Positions 1 through 9,095 are shown, counted from the first letter of the stretch. The stretch: DNA of 64,000 bases from Aquirhabdus sp. (GCA_030149815.1 JASLHI010000005.1:119510-183509); one strand, 5' to 3'. Numbers and translations are program-made. The notes: generated by a model not told the origin, from the sequence alone.

Positions 1-512
1 AGTCCACTGATTTCATCTTTGTGTAAGAGAAGACATAGGTTCTGACGTCGTTCGCCATCGTGTGCTACGGCAATTTTCGCGGCTTCAGGGTTTTTATTTA
101 AATGTGCGCTGAGCGCAGTCCATGCAGATTGTGCAAAGTCGGTTGGATAGTAAATCAAGTCGCACGGCGTGATGATGACCCAATCATATTGGCACAATGG
201 TAATGCTGCGAGTATTCCTGACAGTGCACCGCCGTAAGTAAATTCACTTGGTAAGTCGTGAATGGTTTGTCCGTACTTTGCGTATTCGATTGGGTGACGA
301 TTACAGCTAATCACGATGTGTTTGACTTGGCTGGGTAAGGCGTTTTTGACCCATTCCACCAGAGGTTTATCCTGATAAAGCACGAGCCCTTTATCGAGTC
401 CTCCCATTCGCCGCCCTTCGCCACCTGCGAGAATAATCGCTGATAATGGAGGTGTCGTTATCAGTGATACTTTATCGGTTGTTTTATGTGAAGAATCGAG
501 CAGAGGGGGCAT
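1..512 (-). CDS. mobA: Molybdenum cofactor guanylyltransferase MobA, partial at window edge
   Basis: MobA transfers GMP from GTP to molybdopterin to make the guanine dinucleotide cofactor in the cytoplasm. Reading the minus strand from an ATG at 512 gives an open frame of 170 codons that runs off the left edge. The nucleotidyltransferase signature LAGGEGRRMGGLDKGL lies near residues 32-47, followed by an alternation of strands and helices and a TPCDL metal-binding stretch, as in MobA. The first 25 or so residues look like a non-conserved lead, so the true start could be slightly internal. The carboxy end is missing because of the window boundary, not because the gene is broken. It is divergent from tsaB with 131 bp between them. 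Confidence 0.85.
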   Translation of the reverse strand, partial: MPPLLDSSHKTTDKVSLITTPPLSAIILAGGEGRRMGGLDKGLVLYQDKPLVEWVKNALPSQVKHIVISCNRHPIEYAKYGQTIHDLPSEFTYGGALSGILAALPLCQYDWVIITPCDLIYYPTDFAQSAWTALSAHLNKNPEAAKIAVAHDGERRQNLCLLLHKDEISG

Positions 513-643
513 ATTTGGCTTAAAATCCTGCTTTTAATGTCATATCTGGCTTAGTCATCAATGCTTTGTACTGACTTGCTCATGATAATCTAATTGTTTG
601 TTGATTTAATAGAAGATGCTGAGAATTAGCTTTAGGGGTACGC

Positions 644-1327
644 ATGCTACTTGCGCTTGAGACCGCAACAGATCAGTGTTCGGTTGTTTTGTATGATGCT
701 ACAGGCGTGCAGGCCGAGCGTTTGGATATGCGCGCGCGTGAGCAAACGCGGTTAATTTTACCCATGATCGATGCGGTATTGGCTGAGCGACATTTAACGT
801 TTAAAGATTTGTCGGCGATTGCATTTAGTCGCGGACCTGGTTCGTTTAGTGGTGTTCGGATTAATGCAGCTGTGACACAAGCATTGGCATGGGCTCATGA
901 TTTGCCTGTGATTGCAGTCTCAACACTACAAGCATTAGCACAGCATGCATATACTCAAAACGGACTACATCAGGTTTGCGCTGTGATTGATGCGCGAATG
1001 AATGAGGTCTATGCCGCATCGTTTAAAGCTGACCAATATGGCGTCATGCAAATGCTGGGTAATGAGCAATTGGCAGCTTATAACGCGGTGAATCTCGCAG
1101 CGGATACGCAGGCTTTAGTAGGTAGTGGTAGTGGATTGGTGGTTTTGGATGTCGGCGTAGATGTACCTCGAGTTATTGAGTGTAGTGCGACAGCACATGA
1201 TATTGCTTTTTTGGGCTGGGATGCGTTGCAGCGTGGTCAGACGGTGAGTGCAGCAGAGGCTTTACCTGTGTATTTGCGCGATGATGCGTGGAAAAAATTA
1301 GATCAGCAGCGAAAGATTTCTTTGTAA
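644..1327 (+). CDS. tsaB: tRNA threonylcarbamoyladenosine biosynthesis protein TsaB
   Basis: TsaB is the non-catalytic partner that dimerises with TsaD and, with TsaE, transfers threonylcarbamoyl to A37 of ANN-decoding tRNAs. The start MLLALETATDQCSVVL and the internal AFSRGPGSFSGVR (about residues 60-72) are classic TsaB signatures of the ASKHA fold. At 227 residues it has the usual length. The ATG is preceded by AGGGG at a spacing of about six bases, which supports this start. The next gene, uppP, follows 52 bp downstream on the same strand, so the two may be cotranscribed. The family assignment is firm. Confidence 0.93.
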   Translation: MLLALETATDQCSVVLYDATGVQAERLDMRAREQTRLILPMIDAVLAERHLTFKDLSAIAFSRGPGSFSGVRINAAVTQALAWAHDLPVIAVSTLQALAQHAYTQNGLHQVCAVIDARMNEVYAASFKADQYGVMQMLGNEQLAAYNAVNLAADTQALVGSGSGLVVLDVGVDVPRVIECSATAHDIAFLGWDALQRGQTVSAAEALPVYLRDDAWKKLDQQRKISL

Positions 1328-1379
1328 CGTTATCTTGTAAAAATTATTAACCCTGTAAGAATCATTTTAAGAGAGACTG

Positions 1380-2207
1380 ATGGATATCGTATTATTTTTT
1401 CAAGCTGTAATCATGGGGCTTGTTGAAGGCATCACGGAGTTTTTGCCTGTTTCAAGTACAGGGCATTTGATTCTCACTGGTGAGCTCCTGCATTTTTGGA
1501 CGCCAGATAAACGCGACGCCTTTGAAGTATCGATTCAAATGGGCGCGATTATGGCGGTGATTTTTCAATATTGGGGACGTCTATGGGGTGCGCTACGTGG
1601 CGTTTTTGTCGGTGATAAGGCCTCGATGCGTTTTGCGATAAATTTAATTGTTGCGTCAATCCCTGCTGCGGTGATTGGTCTGCTATTTGGTTCGATACTT
1701 AAGCAATATTTATTTAATGTCTATACGGTTGCCGCTGCATTTATTGTCGGTGGGTTAATCATCCTATGGGCGGAAAAGCGTCAGCATCAAACGACTGTGG
1801 TTGATGTCGATCAGTTGACTTTGAAGAAGGCGATCACCATTGGTCTAGTACAATGTTTAGCGTTTATTCCTGGAACTTCTCGTTCAGGTGCAACGATTAT
1901 TGGTAGTTTGTTCTTAGGTTTATCGCGTACCACAGCGGCTGAATTTTCTTTCTTCTTAGGCATTCCAGTGTTGTTTGGTGCTGGGACATTGGATCTGTAT
2001 AAGCATCGCCATGTTTTTTTACCACAGGATTGGTTAGTTGTTTTGGTGGGTGGTGTGGTTTCTTTTATTGCGGCACTGGTTGTGATTCGTGCTTTAATTC
2101 GCTATGTATCGCAGCATGATTTTACGCCGTTTGCATGGTATCGCATTGCATTTGGTCTTTTGATTTTATTGACTTCATGGATGGGTTGGGTGAATTGGAA
2201 TGCCTAA
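1380..2207 (+). CDS. uppP: Undecaprenyl-diphosphate phosphatase (BacA/UppP family), copy 1
   Basis: This integral membrane enzyme dephosphorylates undecaprenyl diphosphate to recycle the lipid carrier for peptidoglycan and other surface polymers, and gives basal bacitracin resistance. The 275-residue protein is almost wholly hydrophobic helices. It carries the two active-site motifs of the BacA family: EGITEFLPVSSTGHL at residues 16-30 (E16, E20, H29) and PGTSRSGAT with R168. The ATG follows AAGAGAG at good spacing. It runs convergently toward a second, more divergent family member that ends at 2365. The catalytic set is complete, so this is likely the housekeeping copy. Confidence 0.93.
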   Translation: MDIVLFFQAVIMGLVEGITEFLPVSSTGHLILTGELLHFWTPDKRDAFEVSIQMGAIMAVIFQYWGRLWGALRGVFVGDKASMRFAINLIVASIPAAVIGLLFGSILKQYLFNVYTVAAAFIVGGLIILWAEKRQHQTTVVDVDQLTLKKAITIGLVQCLAFIPGTSRSGATIIGSLFLGLSRTTAAEFSFFLGIPVLFGAGTLDLYKHRHVFLPQDWLVVLVGGVVSFIAALVVIRALIRYVSQHDFTPFAWYRIAFGLLILLTSWMGWVNWNA

Positions 2208-2261
2208 TCAATGCTATATACTTGTTAATAGTTGAAATGGATTCTGTAGTGCTTTTAGGTT

Positions 2262-2356
2262 GAAGTCTTCCTCTTCAAGGGGGAAGATTTAGAGGGGATA
2301 GTGTTATTTTACTTTAAAACCATCCCCATCCCGACCTTCCCCTTGAAGGGGAAGGA
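2262..2356. repeat. Pair of purine/pyrimidine-rich palindromes between convergent uppP genes
   Basis: Two near-palindromes of the type CTTCCCCTTGAAGGGGAAG occur at about 2265-2287 and 2335-2356. The second has ten-base arms around a single central base. They sit between the two convergent uppP genes and could terminate transcription in both directions, although neither has a clean T-tract. A degraded relative of the second unit, including its lead AAACCATCC, appears at 14094-14135, so this looks like a dispersed intergenic repeat. Confidence 0.6.
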
Positions 2357-2364
2357 GTAAATTT

Positions 2365-3222
2365 CTAGCTCATAAAAAATACAACACCAGAAAATACCAA
2401 ACAATATGCGCCGAATAAATGCCAACGGTCTTGCTCAAGCCAGCGGGATAACCAACGTAGTGCGAGGAAGCCTGCGAGAAAACTAAAGACCATTCCGAGT
2501 AGTGCAGGTAGTAATGCCGCATGAATATCAAAATGTGCAGCGGTTGGTCCCACGGTATGGATCTGATCTTTAAATAATCGATAACCTTCTTTGAGAATGA
2601 CGACAGGTGTCAGAACGACTGCCAGCGCAAAACTAAACTCTTCTGCACGACGGCGATTGACGCCTAAAGATAGGCCTGTCGAAATCGTTGCACCTGAACG
2701 AGAAAAACCACGGAAAGGCAAACAGAGTCCTTGTACTGCACCAATCACCATCGCGCGGAATGTGGATAATTCACCCGCTTGTGTTTCTTTAAATCGTGAA
2801 GACAGAATAATAAGTAGGCCTGATGCCGCTAATCCTGTGGAGATGATGTATTTATTATCAAAAAGTTGCTCGACTTCAAAAGATGTTTCACCGTTGGCAA
2901 AAACGTGTTTGAGGATGACGAGTAATGTGACTCCGATTACACCTGTTGCCGCTGTTGCGACAAAAGCAAATTTGGTGATCTTCCAAAAAGCAGCTTGTGA
3001 AGAAAAGTAAGCTTTTTTCCATGCTTGCCAGAAGTAGACGATCACAGCAAACATGGTTCCTGTATGTAACATCACCAAAAGGAACGTCATTTCTGGTGCG
3101 GTTGGGTCCAGTCCCATCATTTTTTCAGCAAAGATGACGTGGGCGGAACTGGATACGGGCAGAAGTTCTGCAATACCTTGGATGATGGCCAAGATGAAAA
3201 CGTGAAATAAAGATAGAGTCAT
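2365..3222 (-). CDS. Undecaprenyl-diphosphate phosphatase family protein, copy 2
   Basis: This is a second BacA/UppP-family membrane protein of 285 residues from the chosen start, with several hydrophobic helices. The first motif reads QGIAELLPVSSSAH with Q15, E19 and H28, which fits the family's (E/Q)-x3-E pattern. The second motif is FRGFSRSGAT, where the usual PG before SRSG has become RG/GF. An upstream in-frame ATG at 3264 would add 14 polar residues. I prefer 3222 because the hydrophobic family start follows directly, though neither start has a strong ribosome site. It may be a redundant phosphatase or may act on a related polyprenyl phosphate. The substrate is inferred from family only. 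Confidence 0.85.
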   Translation of the reverse strand: MTLSLFHVFILAIIQGIAELLPVSSSAHVIFAEKMMGLDPTAPEMTFLLVMLHTGTMFAVIVYFWQAWKKAYFSSQAAFWKITKFAFVATAATGVIGVTLLVILKHVFANGETSFEVEQLFDNKYIISTGLAASGLLIILSSRFKETQAGELSTFRAMVIGAVQGLCLPFRGFSRSGATISTGLSLGVNRRRAEEFSFALAVVLTPVVILKEGYRLFKDQIHTVGPTAAHFDIHAALLPALLGMVFSFLAGFLALRWLSRWLEQDRWHLFGAYCLVFSGVVFFMS

Positions 3223-3375
3223 GGTGGATGAATCGTGGGTTGATGAGTACGGCGAGTGTAGCATGAGCTATAATTCGTAATAACCTTCAATCATGAGTGA
3301 TTTTGTAGTGAGCCAAGTTGTGAGTGCAGTCATGGTTTATGGGTTGACCTATGTGTTGAGTAGTCAGGCATTGAT

Positions 3376-4230
3376 ATGCATTTAATTCATTTGCCTCAGA
3401 CAGCGCAGCAAGCGCAAGCTGTACAGCAGTGGTTGATCCAGCATGCGCGTGATTGGGCTGTAACTTTGGTTCTTGTTGAACAGAGCCAAACGCCGACCGC
3501 GCGTGAGTTACGGCAGAATCCAGAGCTTGGTTTGATCTATGATGAGCAGGGTCTGTGGTTAGCGGTCAATGGCATGAAAATGCAGCCTGATTGGGTTGGC
3601 GAGTTACCTCGTTTGTATCGTGCAGGAATTCGTAATGAGTTGTTGGCTCGTGCATGTATGGTGACGCCAACTCCTCGCATTATCGATGCAACGGCGGGTC
3701 TGGGACATGATGCGCTTTTGTTAGCGTGGCTCGGTGCAAAAGTGACCTTAGTTGAGCGTCATCCGATTTTGGCGGCTTTGCTGATGGATGCAAAACTTCA
3801 AGCGGCTAGTCATGCGGATGAGCGATTGCAGCAGACTTTGGCACGTATGTCGGTCATTTTTGCCAAGTCAGAAGCATATTTGATTGATTCTGCTATTCAG
3901 AATGGGGCAGATGTCGTCTATCTTGATCCAATGTTTCCAAAAGCCCCGACTGAGAAAAAACAGCCTCTTGTAAAAAAAGAGATGCAGATTCTCCAATATT
4001 TATTATCTATGCCACGTCTTGATGATTTCGTCATCGATTGGGGTGATGCGTTATTACCTTTAGCCATGCAAGTGGCAAATCGTGTGATTGTGAAACGTCC
4101 GAAACTTGCGAGTCCATTAGCTGATATTGAACCAGCACATCGTTGGTTGGGTGATGCTTGTCGTTTTGATGGATATTTCCAACATCATGTCGTAAGTGAA
4201 GCTGGGTTACAGCAAGATTCGACTTTATGA
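3376..4230 (+). CDS. rsmJ: 16S rRNA (guanine-1516-N2)-methyltransferase RsmJ
   Basis: RsmJ uses S-adenosylmethionine to methylate G1516 of 16S rRNA. The 284-residue protein has a variable amino-terminal part, then NELLARACMVTP leading into the SAM-binding DATAGLGHDALLLAWLGAKV (about residues 100-119) with the acidic VERHP that follows. The catalytic YLDPMFP lies near residue 188, followed by the lysine-rich KKQPLVKKEM typical of RsmJ. It overlaps the start of bioC by four bases (ATGA), so translation of the two is probably coupled, although their functions are unrelated. No clear ribosome site precedes the ATG. A start slightly downstream is possible. Confidence 0.9.
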   Translation: MHLIHLPQTAQQAQAVQQWLIQHARDWAVTLVLVEQSQTPTARELRQNPELGLIYDEQGLWLAVNGMKMQPDWVGELPRLYRAGIRNELLARACMVTPTPRIIDATAGLGHDALLLAWLGAKVTLVERHPILAALLMDAKLQAASHADERLQQTLARMSVIFAKSEAYLIDSAIQNGADVVYLDPMFPKAPTEKKQPLVKKEMQILQYLLSMPRLDDFVIDWGDALLPLAMQVANRVIVKRPKLASPLADIEPAHRWLGDACRFDGYFQHHVVSEAGLQQDSTL

Positions 4231-4982
4231 TGAATAGCTCGATGAATAATTCACCCGATATCGCCGTTTGGCAAGCCTTTGATCATGCTGCTGAGCATTA
4301 TGATCAGGTGAGTGTTTTACAGCGTCAATCTGCTGAATTTTTCTATGAGTTAATACAACAAAATACTGAGTTTGCCCAACATCAGTTGCAATGGCTTGAT
4401 GCAGGCTGCGGCACAGGGATGATGGCAAAGAAAATTGCTCAGCAAGGTCAGCAGATATTCGCCATTGATCAATCGCCTGCCATGTTGACGCATTTACAAG
4501 GGATTGGCGGAGTTACGTCTATTCAAGCGGATATTCACCATTTACCGTTTGCCGATTCATCGATTGATTGTTTAGTGAGTCATTTTGCATTGCATTGGCT
4601 TGGTCCGATGATTTTGACTGAAGTTTGCCGTGTGGTGAAAACGAACGGTGTGTTGTGGTTGGCGATTCCTGTTCAAGGGTCGTTTGCTAGCGTTCGCGCA
4701 CGATATCCAGAATTACCCGTCTTTGATTTTTTGCCTGCTGATGCTTGGATTGATGCTGCTAAAAAACAGTCGGTTGAAGTGCTCTCAATCAGTAAAAGGC
4801 GTTGGAGTCAAACGTTTAACACGCTACAAGACTTGTTGCACATGCTCAAGTTGATGGGTGGGCATCGTTTGGGGCGTGCGCAAGCGCCTGTTCCTTTGGC
4901 AACCTTTAGATCTTGGTTGCGTGATATAGAGCCAATTGCTTTGGAATATCAGGTGCTGTATTTGCAGTTGCGCTGTTTGTGA
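4227..4982 (+). CDS. bioC: Malonyl-ACP O-methyltransferase BioC
   Basis: BioC methylates the free carboxyl of malonyl-ACP so that the fatty acid machinery can build the pimeloyl part of biotin. The 251-residue protein begins with a FDHAAEHYDQVSVLQ region typical of BioC and carries the SAM motif LDAGCGTG near residue 58, then an acidic FAIDQSP strand and a HFALHWL post-motif segment. The gene starts inside the stop of rsmJ (ATGA overlap), and bioD follows after 123 bp. The other biotin genes (bioA, bioB, bioF, bioH) are absent from the window. BioC is distinguished from UbiE-type methyltransferases by the start region, LLHMLKLMGGHR near the end, and the neighbouring bioD. Confidence 0.9.
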   Translation: MMNSSMNNSPDIAVWQAFDHAAEHYDQVSVLQRQSAEFFYELIQQNTEFAQHQLQWLDAGCGTGMMAKKIAQQGQQIFAIDQSPAMLTHLQGIGGVTSIQADIHHLPFADSSIDCLVSHFALHWLGPMILTEVCRVVKTNGVLWLAIPVQGSFASVRARYPELPVFDFLPADAWIDAAKKQSVEVLSISKRRWSQTFNTLQDLLHMLKLMGGHRLGRAQAPVPLATFRSWLRDIEPIALEYQVLYLQLRCL

Positions 4983-5105
4983 CGTTTGTGAGTAGTCACT
5001 AAAGAGACAAATAAGTAGATAAATATCAGTATTTATAAATTAAATTTGCTTTGTATTTATCATACATTCATGATGTTCATATCATCCGAATCATCTTGTT
5101 TTTAA

Positions 5106-5855
5106 ATGTCTGAATCTGTACCAACCTCAGTTCAAAAACCAAATCGACGCGACGTTTTCTTTATTGCTGGCACGGATACCGATGTGGGTAAAACCGCGGT
5201 GTCCTGCACGTTGCTGGCGCGTGCGCGATTATTGGGATTAAGTGCATTTGGCATCAAGCCGATTACAGCAGGCTGTCGCTCAGAGATTCTGAATGGCAAA
5301 AATGTGTTGGTGAGTGATGATGCTGCACGGATGAGTGCTCAAGCGAGTGTGGTGCTGGATCCGATGCTACTTGCTCCGATACGATTACCGCTTCCGATTT
5401 CTCCACATCTTGCGGCAGCCGATGCTGGGGTGACCTTGCGTGCCGAGCGTGTTGTTGGGCAAGTTCGAGCAGCCCTGTCTACGCGTGCTGAGTTTGTCGT
5501 GGTGGAAGGCGCAGGTGGTTGGCGAGTGCCGATCAATGCGCGTGAAACGGTTGCTGACGTTGCTCGATTATTGCAAAAGCCTGTCATTTTGGTAGTGCGA
5601 ATTCGTTTAGGCTGCCTCAATCATGCGCTATTGACTGCAGAAGCAATTCGTCGTGATGGGTTGGAGTTGGCGGGCTGGGTGGCAACGGTGCTCGATGATG
5701 AGCAGTCACTGGATGCGATTCAGGCACAATGTGCTTCATTGAATGACCGACTTCATGCGCCATGTTTAGGTGTTCTGCCATTTCAGCCAGTGCTGAATAT
5801 CGATGAGTTAGCAACGCAAATTCGTTTGCCGTATGAGGTAAATACTCCAGCATAA
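5106..5855 (+). CDS. bioD: Dethiobiotin synthetase BioD
   Basis: BioD closes the ureido ring of dethiobiotin from 7,8-diaminopelargonate, CO2 and ATP. The 249-residue protein has the P-loop AGTDTDVGKT at residues 21-30, the substrate lysine in GIKPITAGC, and the VEGAGGWRVPIN active-site loop near residues 138-149. The first 15 residues are a polar extension compared with the shortest homologues. A 123-bp AT-rich gap separates it from bioC, so it may have its own promoter. I saw no clear BirA operator in that gap. Confidence 0.93.
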   Translation: MSESVPTSVQKPNRRDVFFIAGTDTDVGKTAVSCTLLARARLLGLSAFGIKPITAGCRSEILNGKNVLVSDDAARMSAQASVVLDPMLLAPIRLPLPISPHLAAADAGVTLRAERVVGQVRAALSTRAEFVVVEGAGGWRVPINARETVADVARLLQKPVILVVRIRLGCLNHALLTAEAIRRDGLELAGWVATVLDDEQSLDAIQAQCASLNDRLHAPCLGVLPFQPVLNIDELATQIRLPYEVNTPA

Positions 5856-6097
5856 ACAGAGCACAGATGAGTTGAATTTGGTTGGATGTAAATTAATCAA
5901 TTTTACAAATTATTTGTATCAATTGATGTCGATTTCAGTCTTAATTTAGCAGTCTGTTTTTTGCCACGTATTTGGCAATTTGTCATTCATTTGCAAAGTT
6001 ATTTCGTCTTTAATGGTTAGAGTTGTCACTCTAATTTCTTGAAGACTTGTGTGTTTTAAAGTTATTGGTTTTTTATAAAGTCCTAAGCCGAAATCCC

Positions 6098-7606
6098 ATG
6101 ATTGAGCTGCCACCGTCTCGAAGTTTTTTTCCTGATCTGTTTGCGAACCAAAAAGCTGCACTTTGGATGTTGCTCGGCTCTCGTCGCGCATTTCGTTTTG
6201 TCACTCCGAGTGCCTCCCAGTTGGTGGTTCTGGCAATTTTCGCAGTTCTTGCAAATACCCTATTTAGTTGGTTGACCGCAGATGGAGCGGGGCATTTTAA
6301 TGCACAAGGTCTAGCAAGTTATCTGTTGTGGCCTTTTATTGCAATGGTTGCAGGGATTTTTCTTGCGCAGCGTAATGGGCTTGGACGCCTGATGCTGGTT
6401 CCTGTGATTCTGTGGTTAGTCGCGGATATTTATGTCGCGCTCTTTCAAAGCCTTTTGCAATATCTTGGGCTGATTAATCTGTTGCCAGAAGTATTGTTGC
6501 CATGGATGAATTCGCTATTTCTAGTCCTGTTTATTTGGCAGACCGTTTCTTTGCTGTGGATTTTTGCCAAACAATTGAAATGGCCTTGGTGGGAGCAAAT
6601 CCTGATTTTGGTCGCGACGATTGTGATCTTGGCGATTTGGCAGGAAGCGGTCAGTAGCCAACCGATTTGGAAGGTTGAAGAAAAAGTACAACCTGTCATG
6701 CTTTCCGAAGAAGCGTTGTATGCTCAGCCACGCTTACTGGATGATATGTTGGATCAGCTACAAAAAGGAGTGTTTGGCGAAACGCACTGGTACTTCATGG
6801 GTGTTGCAGGTGCAGGTTATCAGGATGTGTTTAGGACGGAAATAGAAAATACCCAGCGTCAGTTCGACACTCGGTTTGGCACGACTGGACGTTCATTGGC
6901 GCTGATCAATAATGCCAATACCCAAGAGACACGCCCGCTTGCCAGCCGCACAAGTATCGCGCGTGCTTTGGCACGGATTGGTCAAGATATGAATCCTGAT
7001 GACGTCTTATTTTTATTTATGACGTCGCATGGTAATCAAAATGTTTTTGAACTGGCGAATGATCCAATCAGCCTAACGTCGATTGATCCTCAGTGGTTGC
7101 GTGAGACTTTGGATCGTTCAAACATTCGCTGGCGTGTGTTGGTCATCTCGGCGTGTTATTCAGGTAGCTTTATTCCTGCGCTAGAGTCGCCAGATACGAT
7201 TATTATCACTGCGTCTGCGGCAGATCGTCCTTCTTTTGGATGTTCTACCGAAGCGGATTACACCTATTTTGGTCGTGCATTTTTCTCGAATGCGATGCGT
7301 ACGCAGAATTCTTTCGCTTCGGCGTTTACGGCGGCCCAAATTGAAATTACGAGACGTGAAAAACAAGAAGGTTTTGCACCTTCTAATCCACAGATGCGTG
7401 TGGGCAGTAACATTGCGCTGATTTTGCCGCAATTAGAAAGTCACCTGTTCCCAGCACCCGATGTTGTGGCTTCTACGCCAGCGGTTGCGGATAACTCATC
7501 GAATCATTCAGAATCAACCAAGTTATCACCACTAGAAAAGCTATCGTCGATTCATTTGTTGCCTAAGACTGAAAAGGCTCGACCGATCGCACCTGTTCCA
7601 CATTAA
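6098..7606 (+). CDS. Membrane-anchored C13 (legumain-like) family peptidase
   Basis: This is a predicted cysteine peptidase of the C13 family, clan CD. From the chosen start it has 502 residues. About 180 residues of hydrophobic helices (roughly 42-61, 74-92, 97-115, 130-157 and 165-183) come first, then a soluble domain. The clan CD dyad is visible as TSHGNQ (H311) and ISACYSG (C353), each following a hydrophobic strand. The carboxy tail (about 450-502) is rich in Ser, Thr and Pro. An in-frame ATG lies 17 codons upstream, but the polar start MIELPPSRSF is more plausible. Substrate and processing site are unknown. Neighbours give no functional hint. Confidence 0.82.
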   Translation: MIELPPSRSFFPDLFANQKAALWMLLGSRRAFRFVTPSASQLVVLAIFAVLANTLFSWLTADGAGHFNAQGLASYLLWPFIAMVAGIFLAQRNGLGRLMLVPVILWLVADIYVALFQSLLQYLGLINLLPEVLLPWMNSLFLVLFIWQTVSLLWIFAKQLKWPWWEQILILVATIVILAIWQEAVSSQPIWKVEEKVQPVMLSEEALYAQPRLLDDMLDQLQKGVFGETHWYFMGVAGAGYQDVFRTEIENTQRQFDTRFGTTGRSLALINNANTQETRPLASRTSIARALARIGQDMNPDDVLFLFMTSHGNQNVFELANDPISLTSIDPQWLRETLDRSNIRWRVLVISACYSGSFIPALESPDTIIITASAADRPSFGCSTEADYTYFGRAFFSNAMRTQNSFASAFTAAQIEITRREKQEGFAPSNPQMRVGSNIALILPQLESHLFPAPDVVASTPAVADNSSNHSESTKLSPLEKLSSIHLLPKTEKARPIAPVPH

Positions 7607-7648
7607 TGTTAGGATTTGCTCAACTCATATTTTGATAAGGATTTTTAG

Positions 7649-8755
7649 ATGAAAACACGCGCCGCGATTGCATGGTCAGCAGGACAGCCACTGACAGTTC
7701 ACGAAGTTGACCTTGCGCCGCCTCGTGCGGGCGAAGTGTTGGTTGAGATCAAAGCAACAGGGATTTGTCATACTGATTATTACACCTTGTCAGGTGCTGA
7801 TCCTGAAGGTCGTTTTCCTGCGATTCTGGGTCATGAAGGCGCGGGTGTTGTGCTTGAAGTGGGTGCAGGCGTGACTTCGCTGAAAGCAGGCGATCATGTG
7901 ATTCCACTCTATACACCAGAGTGCCGTCAGTGCAAATTCTGTCTCTCACAAAAAACTAATTTGTGCCAAGCGATTCGTTCAACGCAAGGTCAGGGTTTGA
8001 TGCCTGATGGCACGTCACGCTTCTCTCTCGATGGTCAGCCGATTTTGCACTATATGGGCACATCGACTTTCGCCAATCATATCGTTGTTCCTGAAATTGC
8101 ACTGGCAAAAATCCGCGAGGACGCGCCGTTTGATAAGGTGTGTTATATCGGTTGCGGCGTGACAACAGGTGTGGGCGCGGTGTTGTTTACGGCGAAAGTT
8201 GAAGCGGGTGCGAATGTTGTCGTGTTTGGTTTGGGTGGTATTGGGCTAAACGTGATTCAGGGCGCGAAGATGGTTGGCGCGGGTAAGATCATCGGCATTG
8301 ATACCAATCCTGCGCGAGAGGCGATGGCGCGTAAATTCGGCATGACGCATTTTATAAATCCCAAAGAAGTTCCGAATGTGGTTGATGCGATTATTCAGCT
8401 GACCGATGGCGGTTCGGATTATTCATTTGAATGTATTGGTAATACAACAACCATGCGTCAGTCACTAGAGTCGTCGCACAAAGGTTGGGGACGGAGCATT
8501 ATCATTGGCGTGGCGGAAGCAGGTGCTGAGATCAGTACCCGTCCATTTCAACTCGTCACTGGTCGTAAGTGGGAAGGATCAGCGTTTGGTGGTGCGCGTG
8601 GGCGTACTGATGTGCCGAAGATTGTGGATTGGTATATGGACGGCAAGCTGAATATTGATGATTTGATTACCCATCATTTGACGTTGGATGAGATCAATAA
8701 GGGATTTGATCTGATGAAGGCGGGGGAATCGATTCGGAGTGTGGTGGTTTATTGA
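7649..8755 (+). CDS. frmA: S-(hydroxymethyl)glutathione dehydrogenase / class III alcohol dehydrogenase
   Basis: This zinc enzyme oxidises the spontaneous formaldehyde-glutathione adduct to S-formylglutathione with NAD+. The 368-residue protein has catalytic zinc ligands C40 and H62-E63 (GHEGAG), the structural zinc lobe C92, C95, C98 and C106, and the dinucleotide-binding GLGGIGLNVIQGAK near residue 193. Length and motifs match class III enzymes closely. An AAGGA site precedes the ATG at a spacing of about eight bases. The partner esterase fghA lies 3.7 kb downstream on the same strand rather than adjacent, so the pathway is present but not as one operon. Confidence 0.95.
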   Translation: MKTRAAIAWSAGQPLTVHEVDLAPPRAGEVLVEIKATGICHTDYYTLSGADPEGRFPAILGHEGAGVVLEVGAGVTSLKAGDHVIPLYTPECRQCKFCLSQKTNLCQAIRSTQGQGLMPDGTSRFSLDGQPILHYMGTSTFANHIVVPEIALAKIREDAPFDKVCYIGCGVTTGVGAVLFTAKVEAGANVVVFGLGGIGLNVIQGAKMVGAGKIIGIDTNPAREAMARKFGMTHFINPKEVPNVVDAIIQLTDGGSDYSFECIGNTTTMRQSLESSHKGWGRSIIIGVAEAGAEISTRPFQLVTGRKWEGSAFGGARGRTDVPKIVDWYMDGKLNIDDLITHHLTLDEINKGFDLMKAGESIRSVVVY

Positions 8756-8900
8756 TTGGGAACGACCTTTTGACACCTTATAAAACTTGCGGGATGAGCC
8801 TTCGAGCTATTTATTTGGCTTGATGGCATCACCGTGGCGAGATAGATGCAAGTTTGATACTATGCTGTTGATAGGTTATTTTTGGGAAATGATAAAGCGA

Positions 8901-9095
8901 ATGGAAAATAAGACAGCCCGTCTAACAATTTTAATTGATCCTGTGAAGAAACAGGCATTTGAGAATCTATGTGCCTCAAAAGACTTGACGCCATCACAGG
9001 TTGTACGTCAATTGATTCGAGAATATTTAGATGCGAATGGCGTTACTTATGCGACGCAAAGTAAGGTTTCTACGTTGGAAAACGTTCACGAATAA
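8901..9095 (+). CDS. Small ribbon-helix-helix (CopG-like) DNA-binding protein
   Basis: A 64-residue protein whose amino half reads as one beta strand (TARLTILID) followed by two helices (PVKKQAFENLCASKD and TPSQVVRQLIREYLD), the ribbon-helix-helix fold of CopG/Arc-type regulators. It probably binds DNA as a dimer, with target unknown. The frame is open back to 8787, but upstream codons look non-coding, and ATGs at 8889 and 8901 are the realistic starts. I chose 8901 because MENKTARLTIL starts right at the strand. No toxin gene is adjacent, so an antitoxin role is not supported. A strong terminator follows. Confidence 0.75.
   Translation: MENKTARLTILIDPVKKQAFENLCASKDLTPSQVVRQLIREYLDANGVTYATQSKVSTLENVHE

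Noticed and set aside
5856..6097. BirA operator near bioC/bioD or in the gap after bioD
   Set aside because: No inverted TTGTAAACC-type half-sites could be found in these gaps.
8901..9095. Ribbon-helix-helix gene as an antitoxin
   Set aside because: No toxin-sized gene follows or overlaps it. A terminator comes directly after.
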